This document shows, piece by piece, positions 1 to 6,606 of a stretch of 12,580 bases of DNA. The translations under genes were made by a program, and so were the position numbers. Below the pieces are notes generated by a model that saw nothing but the letters and a program-made list of their open reading frames with translations, had not been told where the DNA came from and made no database searches. How positions within the stretch are numbered: the first letter of the stretch is position 1; each line of letters begins with the position of its first letter. The DNA is taken from the NCBI GenBank assembly GCA_024699205.1, contig JAILQA010000486.1, positions 1 to 12,580 on the forward strand, in the 5' to 3' direction. The DNA comes from Treponema sp. (GTDB lineage Bacteria; Spirochaetota; Spirochaetia; Treponematales; Treponemataceae).

Positions 1-157
1 TGGAGAGGGTTCGGGCACTTGTTCCTGCAATTACAGCAAACTCTTTGTCTGTATAATTGAATATTACGTGAACAAAACTATTGTATTCGTTTTTTGGAAC
101 ACCTTTCAAAGCCAATGTTCTGCATTTTATAGGTGTATAAGTTCTTTCTGCATACAT
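1..157 (-). CDS. Unidentified protein, N-terminal fragment (cut by window edge)
   Basis: A reading frame opens at an ATG at 157-155 and stays open for 52 codons to the window edge, so the 3' end is missing. The start is supported by a perfect AAGGAGG (163-169) five nucleotides upstream and by a good promoter further up. A second ATG four bases inside (153-151) is in another frame that stops after eight codons. The visible peptide begins MYAERTYTPIK and ends in AGTSARTLS. It is soluble-looking, with no signal peptide or membrane segment, and contains a short hydrophobic beta-like stretch (FVHVIFNY). I do not recognise a family. The gene is divergent from prfA across 140 bp. A palindrome inside its promoter suggests it is repressed, perhaps by its own product or a partner encoded downstream, but that is inference. 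Confidence 0.7.
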   Translation of the reverse strand, partial: MYAERTYTPIKCRTLALKGVPKNEYNSFVHVIFNYTDKEFAVIAGTSARTLS

Positions 158-212
158 ACGCACCTCCTTGGCAGGTAACAATAAATGTTGTCTATTCCGC
201 CATCTGTCTGTT

Positions 213-241
213 ATTATATCGCCATTTGGCGTTCTATACAA
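213..241 (-). promoter_or_regulatory. Sigma70-type promoter of the left-edge gene
   Basis: On the minus strand TTGTAT (241-236) is followed by a 17-nt spacer and a perfect TATAAT (218-213). Transcription would start near 206, giving a leader of about 50 nt that contains the AAGGAGG at 163-169. It lies back to back with the prfA promoter. Confidence 0.65.
220..231. promoter_or_regulatory. Candidate operator in promoter spacer
   Basis: CGCCATTTGGCG is an inverted repeat with 5-bp arms (CGCCA/TGGCG) around TT. It sits entirely within the 17-nt spacer between the -35 and -10 boxes of the left-edge gene, a classic position for a repressor site. A second CGCCAT occurs at 198-203, 22 bp (about two helical turns) away and just past the predicted transcription start. 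The protein that would bind is unknown. Confidence 0.45.
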
Positions 242-259
242 CCATTATTTTCTCATTTA

Positions 260-289
260 TTGAACTTTTCCTCTATATTATGTTAGAAT
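260..289 (+). promoter_or_regulatory. prfA promoter with extended -10, next to the start codon
   Basis: TTGAAC (260-265), an 18-nt spacer, then TAGAAT (284-289) preceded by TG-N (281-283), an extended -10. Only 8 nt separate the -10 box from the prfA ATG at 298, so the expected transcription start falls at or within two bases of the start codon. No Shine-Dalgarno sequence is present. Confidence 0.6.
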
Positions 290-297
290 AGCGCATT

Positions 298-1380
298 ATG
301 GATTTGATAAAGAAACTTGACGAATGTGAAAAACGCCTCAAAGAAGTAAACGAACTTGTAATGGACCCAAATCTGGTCAAAGATGCTAAAAAATACAAGG
401 ACACAATGCGTGAACACGGTTATTTGAGTGAAGTTTGCGCGCTTTATGATGAATACAAAAAGGTTCTTACAGGCATTCAAGATGCAAAAGAAATGATTAC
501 CAACGAAGATGATGCCGAGATGCGCGAAATGGCCCGCGAAGAATTAAAGGAACTTGAAGAAAGACAGCCAAAGCTCGAAGAAGATATTAAATTAAAGCTT
601 GTTCCTCATGATCCTATTGATGAAAAGAATATTATTCTTGAAATCCGCTCTGCCGCTGGTGGTGATGAAGCTTCTCTTTTTGTACGTGACCTTTGGGAAA
701 TGTACTGTCATCTTGCTGACCGCAAAGGCTGGAAAACAGAAACGATGGAAGCCCAGGAAACTGAGGTTGGCGGTTTTAACAAGATTGTTACTTCAATCAG
801 TGGAAAGTTTGTTTATGGAACCTTGCGTTGGGAATCTGGTGTTCATCGTGTTCAGCGAGTACCGGAGACAGAAAGCCAGGGAAGATTGCAGACTTCAACA
901 GCGACAGTTGCCGTTCTTCCGGAAGCAGAAGAAACTGAAATTGAAATTAAAGACAGTGATGTTCGTGTTGATGTTATGCGCGCTGGTGGTCCAGGTGGAC
1001 AGTGTGTTAATACTACCGACTCAGCAGTTCGCTTGACTCATATTCCAACTGGAATTGTAGTTATTCAGCAGGATGAAAAATCTCAGATTAAGAATAAGGC
1101 AAAGGCATTCCGAGTTTTGCGCGCCCGTCTTTTTGATTTGGAAGAAAGTAAAAAACAGGCAGAAAGAGCCGCAGCCCGTTCAAGTATGGTTGGTTCCGGT
1201 GCCCGTTCCGAAAAAATCCGTACCTACAACTTCCCTCAGGACCGCGTAACCGATCACCGAATCAATCTTTCGCTCCACAATCTTCCTGGATTTATGATGG
1301 GAAATATGGACGATATGCTCGATGCTCTTAATGTTTACGCTAAGGAAGAGCAGCTCAAGGCTGATATTTCTGAATTATAA
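298..1380 (+). CDS. prfA: Peptide chain release factor 1 (RF1)
   Basis: Class-I release factor that reads UAA/UAG stop codons in the ribosomal A site and triggers peptidyl-tRNA hydrolysis. The 360-residue length is normal for RF1. Domains in order: an N-terminal helical coiled-coil-rich region (about 1-105), then the core with the stop-codon-reading tripeptide in RVPETESQG (P189-E190-T191, the RF1-type PxT rather than the RF2 SPF). The catalytic loop [12 protein letters not shown] has the GGQ at 233-235, and the C-terminal domain follows. The residue after GGQ is Cys, where many RF1 proteins have His. The ATG at 298 gives the full family N-terminus but has no Shine-Dalgarno; a promoter -10 box lies 8 nt upstream. 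prmC, whose product N5-methylates the GGQ glutamine, follows after 24 nt, so the two are probably co-transcribed. Confidence 0.96.
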   Translation: MDLIKKLDECEKRLKEVNELVMDPNLVKDAKKYKDTMREHGYLSEVCALYDEYKKVLTGIQDAKEMITNEDDAEMREMAREELKELEERQPKLEEDIKLKLVPHDPIDEKNIILEIRSAAGGDEASLFVRDLWEMYCHLADRKGWKTETMEAQETEVGGFNKIVTSISGKFVYGTLRWESGVHRVQRVPETESQGRLQTSTATVAVLPEAEETEIEIKDSDVRVDVMRAGGPGGQCVNTTDSAVRLTHIPTGIVVIQQDEKSQIKNKAKAFRVLRARLFDLEESKKQAERAAARSSMVGSGARSEKIRTYNFPQDRVTDHRINLSLHNLPGFMMGNMDDMLDALNVYAKEEQLKADISEL

Positions 1381-1404
1381 TTGAACATCAGTTAGTATAA
1401 TTCT

Positions 1405-2343
1405 ATGACGATTTTTCAGGCAAAGTCACAGTTTGCTAAAGAGCTTACAGTTTTCTCTCCCAGCCCTCAGCTTGATGTTGAAGTGATTTTTTCTCATTTT
1501 TTGCAGATGGATAAAACTGCACTTTTGCTAAACCGTGACAAAGCCCTGACAGACGACCAGTTTTCTGAACTGCAAGCTGCGATTGAAAAAAGAAAAACCG
1601 GACTTCCCGTAGCCTATATCACAGGTCACCGCGAGTTTTTTGGTTACGATTTTTTGGTAAACCCGTCCGTTCTGATTCCAAAACCCGACACCGAGATTCT
1701 TGTAGAAAAGGCAATTCAAATCATAAAAGAAAAATACCAGGCCGAAAAATCAGATATTGAAGGGGTGAATGACCGAATCCTTACAGTCTGCGATATGTGT
1801 ACCGGAAGTGGCTGCATTGGTATTTCGGTGCTCAAGGATCTTTCCCAAGATGGAACAATTCCTTTTGACCGCTTGCCTAAGTTTACCCTTGCTGATATAA
1901 GTGCAAAGGCTCTGGAAACCGCCCGTCTAAATGCAGAACACATTTTATCAAAAAGCGAACGCGAAAGAATCCGCTTTATTCAGTCAAATCTTTTTGAACA
2001 ACTTCCAATGCAGTTTGACATCATCCTTACAAATCCGCCTTATATTCCTCACAAAATGGTTGATGAGCTTTTGCAGGACGGACGAAATGAACCTCGGCTT
2101 GCATTGGATGGTGATATTTCGCCGGATTCAGGAAACAGCAGCCAGACTGATGACGGGCTTGAAATTATCAGAAATCTTATTCCTCAAATGCAGGAACATC
2201 TTTCTCCCAACGGCCACTTTTTAATGGAAACCGGCGAATATAATGCAAAAGCAGCTGAGTGCCTTGCCCAACGCTTTGCTTTTAAAACAAGTATAATCAA
2301 GGATTTGGAAGGGCAAGACCGAGTCGTTTCTGGACATAACTAA
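1405..2343 (+). CDS. prmC: Peptide chain release factor N5-glutamine methyltransferase
   Basis: SAM-dependent methyltransferase that modifies the GGQ glutamine of release factors. An N-terminal helical substrate-recognition domain (about 1-75) leads into the family signature YITGHREFFGYDF (71-83) and VLIPKPDTEILVE (with Lys where Arg is usual). SAM motif I is DMCTGSGCIGI (130-140). The catalytic motif NPPY is at 210-213 in ILTNPPYIPHK. At 312 residues it is somewhat longer than common PrmC proteins; extra length lies around 110-124, 146-158 and in a DISPDSGNSSQTDDG insert after the NPPY region. It lies 24 nt behind prfA, consistent with a functional pair. There is no clear Shine-Dalgarno: the ATG is preceded by TAGTATAATTCT, which resembles a -10 box. 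Its last 47 bp overlap the oppositely oriented TIM-barrel gene. Confidence 0.93.
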   Translation: MTIFQAKSQFAKELTVFSPSPQLDVEVIFSHFLQMDKTALLLNRDKALTDDQFSELQAAIEKRKTGLPVAYITGHREFFGYDFLVNPSVLIPKPDTEILVEKAIQIIKEKYQAEKSDIEGVNDRILTVCDMCTGSGCIGISVLKDLSQDGTIPFDRLPKFTLADISAKALETARLNAEHILSKSERERIRFIQSNLFEQLPMQFDIILTNPPYIPHKMVDELLQDGRNEPRLALDGDISPDSGNSSQTDDGLEIIRNLIPQMQEHLSPNGHFLMETGEYNAKAAECLAQRFAFKTSIIKDLEGQDRVVSGHN

Positions 2344-3133
2344 GGCTTTCCAGATATTCCTCATCGCTGTGCAAATGCTCAATTATCATCGGCATATCAG
2401 GATTTTCTTTTGTAGCAAGTTCTGCAAATAATTCAAGATTAAGTGTGCCTTTTCCACAGGCAACTTCTTCCAATTGGAAGGTGAATTCCTCGCGAAGATT
2501 TATATCCTTTAAATGGCAGCTGCAAATATGTCCACTCAATTGTGAAAAGCATTCCCTTAAAAAATCATCGCTGAAAAAATACCTGTCCGGGGAAGTTATC
2601 ATATTTACTACATCCAGGTGCCCGCCAAATTCCTTGCGATTAACATCCTTCATCAAACGCAGATATTCGTCAGGGCTGGTTGGAATCATCCAGGGCATTG
2701 TTTCTATTGTATATTTTGTATTGACTGGTTTGGCTCTATCTATAATCTGCTGAATCATATCTACTGCCATATCCCAGGTTTCTTTGCTAAAGTTCTGCCT
2801 GTATCCTCCATCCCAGCGAGGCCCATGAGGAGTACCTACAACATTTACGCAGCATTTTGCTCCAATTTTGTCTGCCATTTTAAGCTGATTTACCGCATAA
2901 TCAATCCATTTTGCACGTTCATTCAAATCTGAAGCAAGCGTATTTCGCCAAACGCCAACTTCTGCAATTACAAGCTTATATTTATCTGCCGCCGCCTTAT
3001 AAGAAGCGACAACTTCTTCACCAGCCGTATAATCAACAGGAAAAACTACTGCCCTTGCTCCTAATTTTGCCATACGGGCTGCCCATTCTTCTGCTGACGA
3101 ATGTTTTAATGAAGATGAAAGTCCTAAAATCAT
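2297..3133 (-). CDS. Xylose-isomerase-like TIM-barrel protein (sugar phosphate isomerase/epimerase family)
   Basis: 278-residue (beta/alpha)8 protein of the AP-endonuclease-2/xylose-isomerase-like superfamily, whose members isomerise or epimerise sugars or act on related small molecules using a divalent metal. The expected metal ligands are visible in order: E144 in YTIETMPW, D174 in GGHLDVVNM, H207 in CSCHLKDI and E252 in MIIEHLH. The start is ATG at 3133-3131, chosen because AGGAGG (3139-3144) lies five nucleotides upstream. A longer reading from a GTG at 3154 would translate the ribosome binding site. It is the second gene after the FMN-dependent protein, 54 nt downstream on the same strand, so both probably act in one catabolic route on a hydroxy acid or sugar acid. 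The substrate cannot be told from sequence. Its 3' end overlaps prmC by 47 bp. Confidence 0.8.
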   Translation of the reverse strand: MILGLSSSLKHSSAEEWAARMAKLGARAVVFPVDYTAGEEVVASYKAAADKYKLVIAEVGVWRNTLASDLNERAKWIDYAVNQLKMADKIGAKCCVNVVGTPHGPRWDGGYRQNFSKETWDMAVDMIQQIIDRAKPVNTKYTIETMPWMIPTSPDEYLRLMKDVNRKEFGGHLDVVNMITSPDRYFFSDDFLRECFSQLSGHICSCHLKDINLREEFTFQLEEVACGKGTLNLELFAELATKENPDMPMIIEHLHSDEEYLESLSYVQKRLGLALPNP

Positions 3134-3187
3134 TTTTTCCTCCTGAAGTCTCACGCCCTTGCTGAGCTGCGCTTCTGTATCAATACG

Positions 3188-4075
3188 TTAAAAATCCCTT
3201 CTGTGTATAACAGTTGAATCCATATCACGCAAAGTTGCCACACCCGTCCTGGACATAATTCCCGCAAGTTCAGCGTTCATCTCGTTAATTCGCTCACTCA
3301 CCTTATCGCTTCCTTCTTTTAAAAGTGGCATAAGATGACGACCAACACTCACCGCAGTCGCCCCAAGAGCCAAAGCCTTATACACATCCATTCCGCTCGC
3401 AAAACCGCAGTCTACAAAAACCGGAATCTCATTACTTACGGCTGATAAAATGTCCGGGAGTACTAAAAGCGGAGGAAGAGAATAATCCATCATCCCATGA
3501 TGATGAGAAATTTGAATACCAGCGACACCAGCTTTAAGGCATTTTACTGCATCCTTTACACTCGTTACACCCTTAACAATAAAAGGCAAGGTAGTAGCCT
3601 GAACAAATTCTGCAATTTCTTCCGTAGTTTTTGCCTTCATCGGAAGTCCGAGAACTTCATCATAACCGCCTCTTCCATTAAAAGCATGGTCAATATCCAT
3701 TCCCACAGCAAAACAGCCGCATTTTTCTGCATGTTCAATTTTATGAAAAATCACCTCATTATTCTCATGAGGCTTGATGATTTTTACAGTTCTCGCCCCT
3801 GTAGCAACAATTTCTTCCAGTTCTGAATCTTCCCCCATTCCAACCCAATGAACAGCCCCAGACTTTTTTGCTGCCTCAGCATAAACTGTCATTCCCTTGG
3901 GGGCAGTATTTCCAAGATGCGAAAGAGCAGCCGTCATAATCGGGGTATCAAAAGTTTCTCCGTAAAGCTCCATTTTTGTTGATGGAATTACGGAATCAAT
4001 ATAACGGGTTTCAATTAAAAGCGAATCAAAATAATCACGCGTAATTTTATCTGAATTATTAGTATAATCGGACAT
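3188..4075 (-). CDS. FMN-dependent alpha-hydroxy-acid oxidase/dehydrogenase family protein
   Basis: 295-residue FMN TIM-barrel protein related to lactate/glycolate oxidases, about 60 residues shorter than the classical enzymes. Recognisable family segments: MTAALSHLG (47-55, the flavin-contacting strand), FIVKGVTS with the conserved Lys at 168, the catalytic-histidine region ISHHHGMMD (189-197), and the phosphate-binding end DCGFASGMDVYKALALGATAVSVGR (222-246). Two positions differ from the textbook active site. The S-N-H-G-G-R-Q motif is replaced by S-H-H-H-G-M-M, losing the substrate-binding Arg. The GxRxG of the phosphate site reads GFASG. A different substrate or reaction is therefore likely. 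The ATG has a strong AGGAGG (4082-4087) six nucleotides upstream. It heads the two-gene operon with the TIM-barrel gene and is divergent from the GGDEF gene across 174 bp. Confidence 0.8.
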   Translation of the reverse strand: MSDYTNNSDKITRDYFDSLLIETRYIDSVIPSTKMELYGETFDTPIMTAALSHLGNTAPKGMTVYAEAAKKSGAVHWVGMGEDSELEEIVATGARTVKIIKPHENNEVIFHKIEHAEKCGCFAVGMDIDHAFNGRGGYDEVLGLPMKAKTTEEIAEFVQATTLPFIVKGVTSVKDAVKCLKAGVAGIQISHHHGMMDYSLPPLLVLPDILSAVSNEIPVFVDCGFASGMDVYKALALGATAVSVGRHLMPLLKEGSDKVSERINEMNAELAGIMSRTGVATLRDMDSTVIHRRDF

Positions 4076-4144
4076 TTTTCTCCTCCTGCCAAAATATCAG
4101 CTGATTTTAATTGTAACTCCAATTTCCAGAAATATATGAAAAAA

Positions 4145-4161
4145 TACAATCAATAATTGTA
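4145..4161. promoter_or_regulatory. Inverted repeat in the divergent intergenic region
   Basis: TACAAT-CAATA-ATTGTA, a 6-bp inverted repeat with a 5-nt spacer, sits between the divergent FMN-protein and GGDEF genes, about 70 bp from the first and 90 bp from the second. It could be an operator, but in such AT-rich DNA a repeat of this size can occur by chance. Confidence 0.2.
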
Positions 4162-4221
4162 CGTAACCATTTTTTATTTAATCTTTTTTATTTAAAACTT
4201 TCTTTTACACAACTTTCATAT

Positions 4222-4227
4222 TATACT
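4222..4227 (+). promoter_or_regulatory. Possible -10 box of the GGDEF gene
   Basis: TATACT lies 22 nt before the ATG at 4250 and would give a leader of roughly 15 nt. The hexamer at -35 distance (TTTCTT, 4199-4204) is poor, but the region upstream is very AT-rich. AGAGGA (4230-4235) is too far from the ATG to be a normal Shine-Dalgarno. Confidence 0.3.
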
Positions 4228-4249
4228 GAGAGGACAGGGCTTTTTTTAT

Positions 4250-6115
4250 ATGTTATTCGGGCATAAAATATTAGTTTTTTGTACCACCAAAATTTATGAA
4301 GACCGCTTTTGTGATTTTATTTCTACTCTTAATGAGGAATTAATCAGTTATAACTGGCGGATTATGGTTTTTTGTACAGAATCAGACTTGTTCAATGACA
4401 ATAAAAATAATCAGGGCGAGAAAAATATATTTGAGCTCGTTAATTTTAAGATTGCAGACGCCATTCTCATCGAAGAAGATAAAATTTATGATTCTGAAGT
4501 AAAAGAAAAACTGATTGAAAAAGCTCATAGAAATGATATTCCTGTAATTATACTGGAAGGTCACAGAGAGAATTGTTTCAATATCAGTTTTGATCAGGCA
4601 AAAGGATTTGAACGCGTCTGCCGGCATATAATCGAATATCATCACATAAGTGATTTACATTCTATTGCAGGCCCAAAAGACTCAAGGCAATCCAATGAAC
4701 GACTTAATGTTTTTAAGGAAGCTTTAGTCGAAAATAACATTGAATTTAACGATTCCATGCTGAGTTATGGTGATTTTTGGGAACTACCAACCCAAGCAGC
4801 CATAAAAAAACTGGTTGATGAAAAACGGGTTCCAAGAGCAATTATCTGTGCAAACGATTTAATGGCGATTGCTGCAGCTGCCACATTAAAACAATATGGT
4901 TATTACTGCCCGGAAGATGTAATTATTACCGGCTTTGATGGAATCAATTCAATCTTTTTTGCAACTCCAAAAATTACTTCTGTCATCTGTGATTTGAAAA
5001 TGATGGGAAGACAAATTGCAACCTTACTCCGCGAAATAGAAGAAAAAAAGCCATTGCCTTTTGACATAAAGATTCAACCGACTCTTTTTATTTCTGAATC
5101 TTGTGGATGCATTGCAAAAAGGCCTACAAATACAATTGAGTTTTTTACTAAAATCACGCAGAACTTTGCTCAATTCCGTGCAGAAAATACCTCTTTGAAT
5201 AATCTGGCTGTTGTAATTCACGACTGCAAATGCATTAACGAAGTAATTGCCCAGTTAAAAACAAATCTTTTATACGATATGACCTTTATGGTAAAAGCTG
5301 AGTGTATAGATTCAAGTCTTGAACCAAACAAATCTCACACCCGTTCTGTATATGGAAACCGTATGTTCCTTCTTGCTGATTCCGACTGGCCTTATGAACC
5401 AGCAAGCAGATTCATCCATACAAAAGACCTTTTACCCCGTATGAAAAATATTCTTGATGAACATACTCATCCTCTCATATTCGCTCCTGTAAATAATACA
5501 GATTTACCAATAGGCTATGTTTGCTTTACTTTCAATAATTATGACTCTCTGAATTATACCAGGGTTTCACAGATTGCATCCTGGCTCGGCAATGCAATCT
5601 CAGGATACCGCAACGGTCAATACCTGCTTTACTTACAATCAAAACTCGAAGAAAGCTACCGTTATGATTTGCTCACAGGCCTTTACAATCGCAATGGTTT
5701 TATACGCTTTTACAATCAATATTTTGAAGATGACAGAGTAAAGACACTGACAATGGCCATGTGTGATTTGGATAATCTTAAATATATCAACGATAATTTT
5801 AGTCATTTTGAAGGTGACAATGCGATTAATATTGTTGGAAAAGCTCTTTCAGCCGCAATCGAAGGTGGAACTTATTGCCGTTACGGTGGTGATGAAATCC
5901 TTGGTTTGTATAAAGGAGAAGTTTCTGCAAAATTGATAAAGAGCAGGATTCAAAATTACCTTGATGAATATAACAAGGCTTCAAACAAGCCATATAAAAT
6001 AAGTGCAAGTGTAGGTGTATATTCTTCCCCAAAAACTTCTTTTGAAAACCTTTTTGCAAAAGCCGATAGTCTCATGTACGAAGAAAAACTTGCAAAAAAG
6101 GGTCGTTCCAGATGA
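4250..6115 (+). CDS. LacI-type sugar-binding sensor with GGDEF domain (putative diguanylate cyclase)
   Basis: 621-residue cytoplasmic protein in three parts. Residues 5-290 form a periplasmic-binding-protein-type-1 fold like the ligand domain of LacI/GalR repressors (AIICANDLMAIAAA at 197-210, VIITGFDGINS at 224-234, ending in SESCGC at 282-287), but without the DNA-binding headpiece. Residues about 295-455 are a linker or GAF-like region. Residues 465-621 are a GGDEF domain: RYDLLTGLYNRNGF, metal-binding CDLDNLKYIND (505-515) and active-site YGGDEI (545-550). There is no signal peptide or membrane segment. The signature is GGDEI rather than GGDEF. The inhibitory RxxD I-site is absent (I..G at the aligned positions, about 538-541), so product inhibition is unlikely if it is active. 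It probably couples an intracellular ligand, perhaps a sugar, to c-di-GMP synthesis. The frame ends in tandem stops TGA TAA. Confidence 0.85.
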   Translation: MLFGHKILVFCTTKIYEDRFCDFISTLNEELISYNWRIMVFCTESDLFNDNKNNQGEKNIFELVNFKIADAILIEEDKIYDSEVKEKLIEKAHRNDIPVIILEGHRENCFNISFDQAKGFERVCRHIIEYHHISDLHSIAGPKDSRQSNERLNVFKEALVENNIEFNDSMLSYGDFWELPTQAAIKKLVDEKRVPRAIICANDLMAIAAAATLKQYGYYCPEDVIITGFDGINSIFFATPKITSVICDLKMMGRQIATLLREIEEKKPLPFDIKIQPTLFISESCGCIAKRPTNTIEFFTKITQNFAQFRAENTSLNNLAVVIHDCKCINEVIAQLKTNLLYDMTFMVKAECIDSSLEPNKSHTRSVYGNRMFLLADSDWPYEPASRFIHTKDLLPRMKNILDEHTHPLIFAPVNNTDLPIGYVCFTFNNYDSLNYTRVSQIASWLGNAISGYRNGQYLLYLQSKLEESYRYDLLTGLYNRNGFIRFYNQYFEDDRVKTLTMAMCDLDNLKYINDNFSHFEGDNAINIVGKALSAAIEGGTYCRYGGDEILGLYKGEVSAKLIKSRIQNYLDEYNKASNKPYKISASVGVYSSPKTSFENLFAKADSLMYEEKLAKKGRSR

Positions 6116-6131
6116 TAAAAAATCGGAAGTG

Positions 6132-6140
6132 TGTTAAAAT
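6132..6140 (+). promoter_or_regulatory. Extended -10 box upstream of the lipoprotein gene
   Basis: TG-T-TAAAAT, ending 9 nt before the ATG at 6150. No convincing -35 hexamer is seen at 16-18 nt. The predicted transcription start is at or just before the start codon. The arrangement matches those at prfA and the PurH-like gene. Confidence 0.4.
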
Positions 6141-6149
6141 ATTCTTTGT

Positions 6150-6605
6150 ATGAGAAAAATTTTTATCGCTTCATTATTAGCTATATCTGCACTTTTAGTT
6201 ATTTCCTGTGCAAGTACCGACAGCACAAAAGAAACACAAACATCCCAGACACAGGAACCTGTTGAAAGCAAAGAGGAAAAGCCTGTAATTCCACGTTTTG
6301 ACGATTGGGAATACAAAGGATTTGGAAAAGATCTTCCAGATTGGGCAGAAGCAGCCGTAGATTTTGATTATCAGACCTTGCAAAAAGCTTTTCCTGGTAA
6401 AGACCTTCTTATAATCCAGGGATTTGGTTCAAACCCGGATATGTGCGAAAGTGATTCCTATCAAAAAGCACCCTACCCAGAAGAAGCAGAGTTTTTAGAC
6501 GCCCTTTGGGTCCGCATAAATGCTGAATACGAGCAAATGGATAAGCCATACATTTCTATCAGATTATTCAGTAAATTAACAGAGCAAACAAACTTAGGAG
6601 AATAA
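6150..6605 (+). CDS. Small lipoprotein of unknown function
   Basis: 151-residue predicted lipoprotein. The N-terminus MRKIF followed by a hydrophobic core ends in LVISC, with the lipidated cysteine at residue 20. That is a signal-peptidase-II site of the loose type common in spirochaetes. A Ser/Thr/Gln/Glu-rich tether (about 21-47) leads to a small globular domain containing WEYKGFGKDLPDWAEAA and LLIIQGFGSNPDMCES. I do not recognise the domain. The mature protein should be anchored on the periplasmic or outer face of a membrane. There is no Shine-Dalgarno; an extended -10 box ends 9 nt upstream. The stop codon is one base from the galE ATG, and the galE ribosome binding site lies inside the last codons of this gene, so the two are probably co-transcribed and translationally coupled. 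Confidence 0.8.
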   Translation: MRKIFIASLLAISALLVISCASTDSTKETQTSQTQEPVESKEEKPVIPRFDDWEYKGFGKDLPDWAEAAVDFDYQTLQKAFPGKDLLIIQGFGSNPDMCESDSYQKAPYPEEAEFLDALWVRINAEYEQMDKPYISIRLFSKLTEQTNLGE

Positions 6606-6606
6606 A

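Noticed and set aside
599..1036. A 145-codon open frame inside prfA in the +2 frame
   Set aside because: It lies wholly within the strongly conserved RF1 gene, has no ribosome binding site, and its translation is low-complexity Leu/Lys-rich, as expected of a shadow frame.
3134..3154. GTG start giving a longer TIM-barrel protein
   Set aside because: The seven extra codons contain the AGGAGG that serves the ATG at 3133, and the family N-terminus begins at MILGLSS.
4163..4170. GTAACCAT, matching half of the palindrome at 11637-11690
   Set aside because: Only one half-site is present and the other arm is a T run; an 8-bp match can arise by chance.
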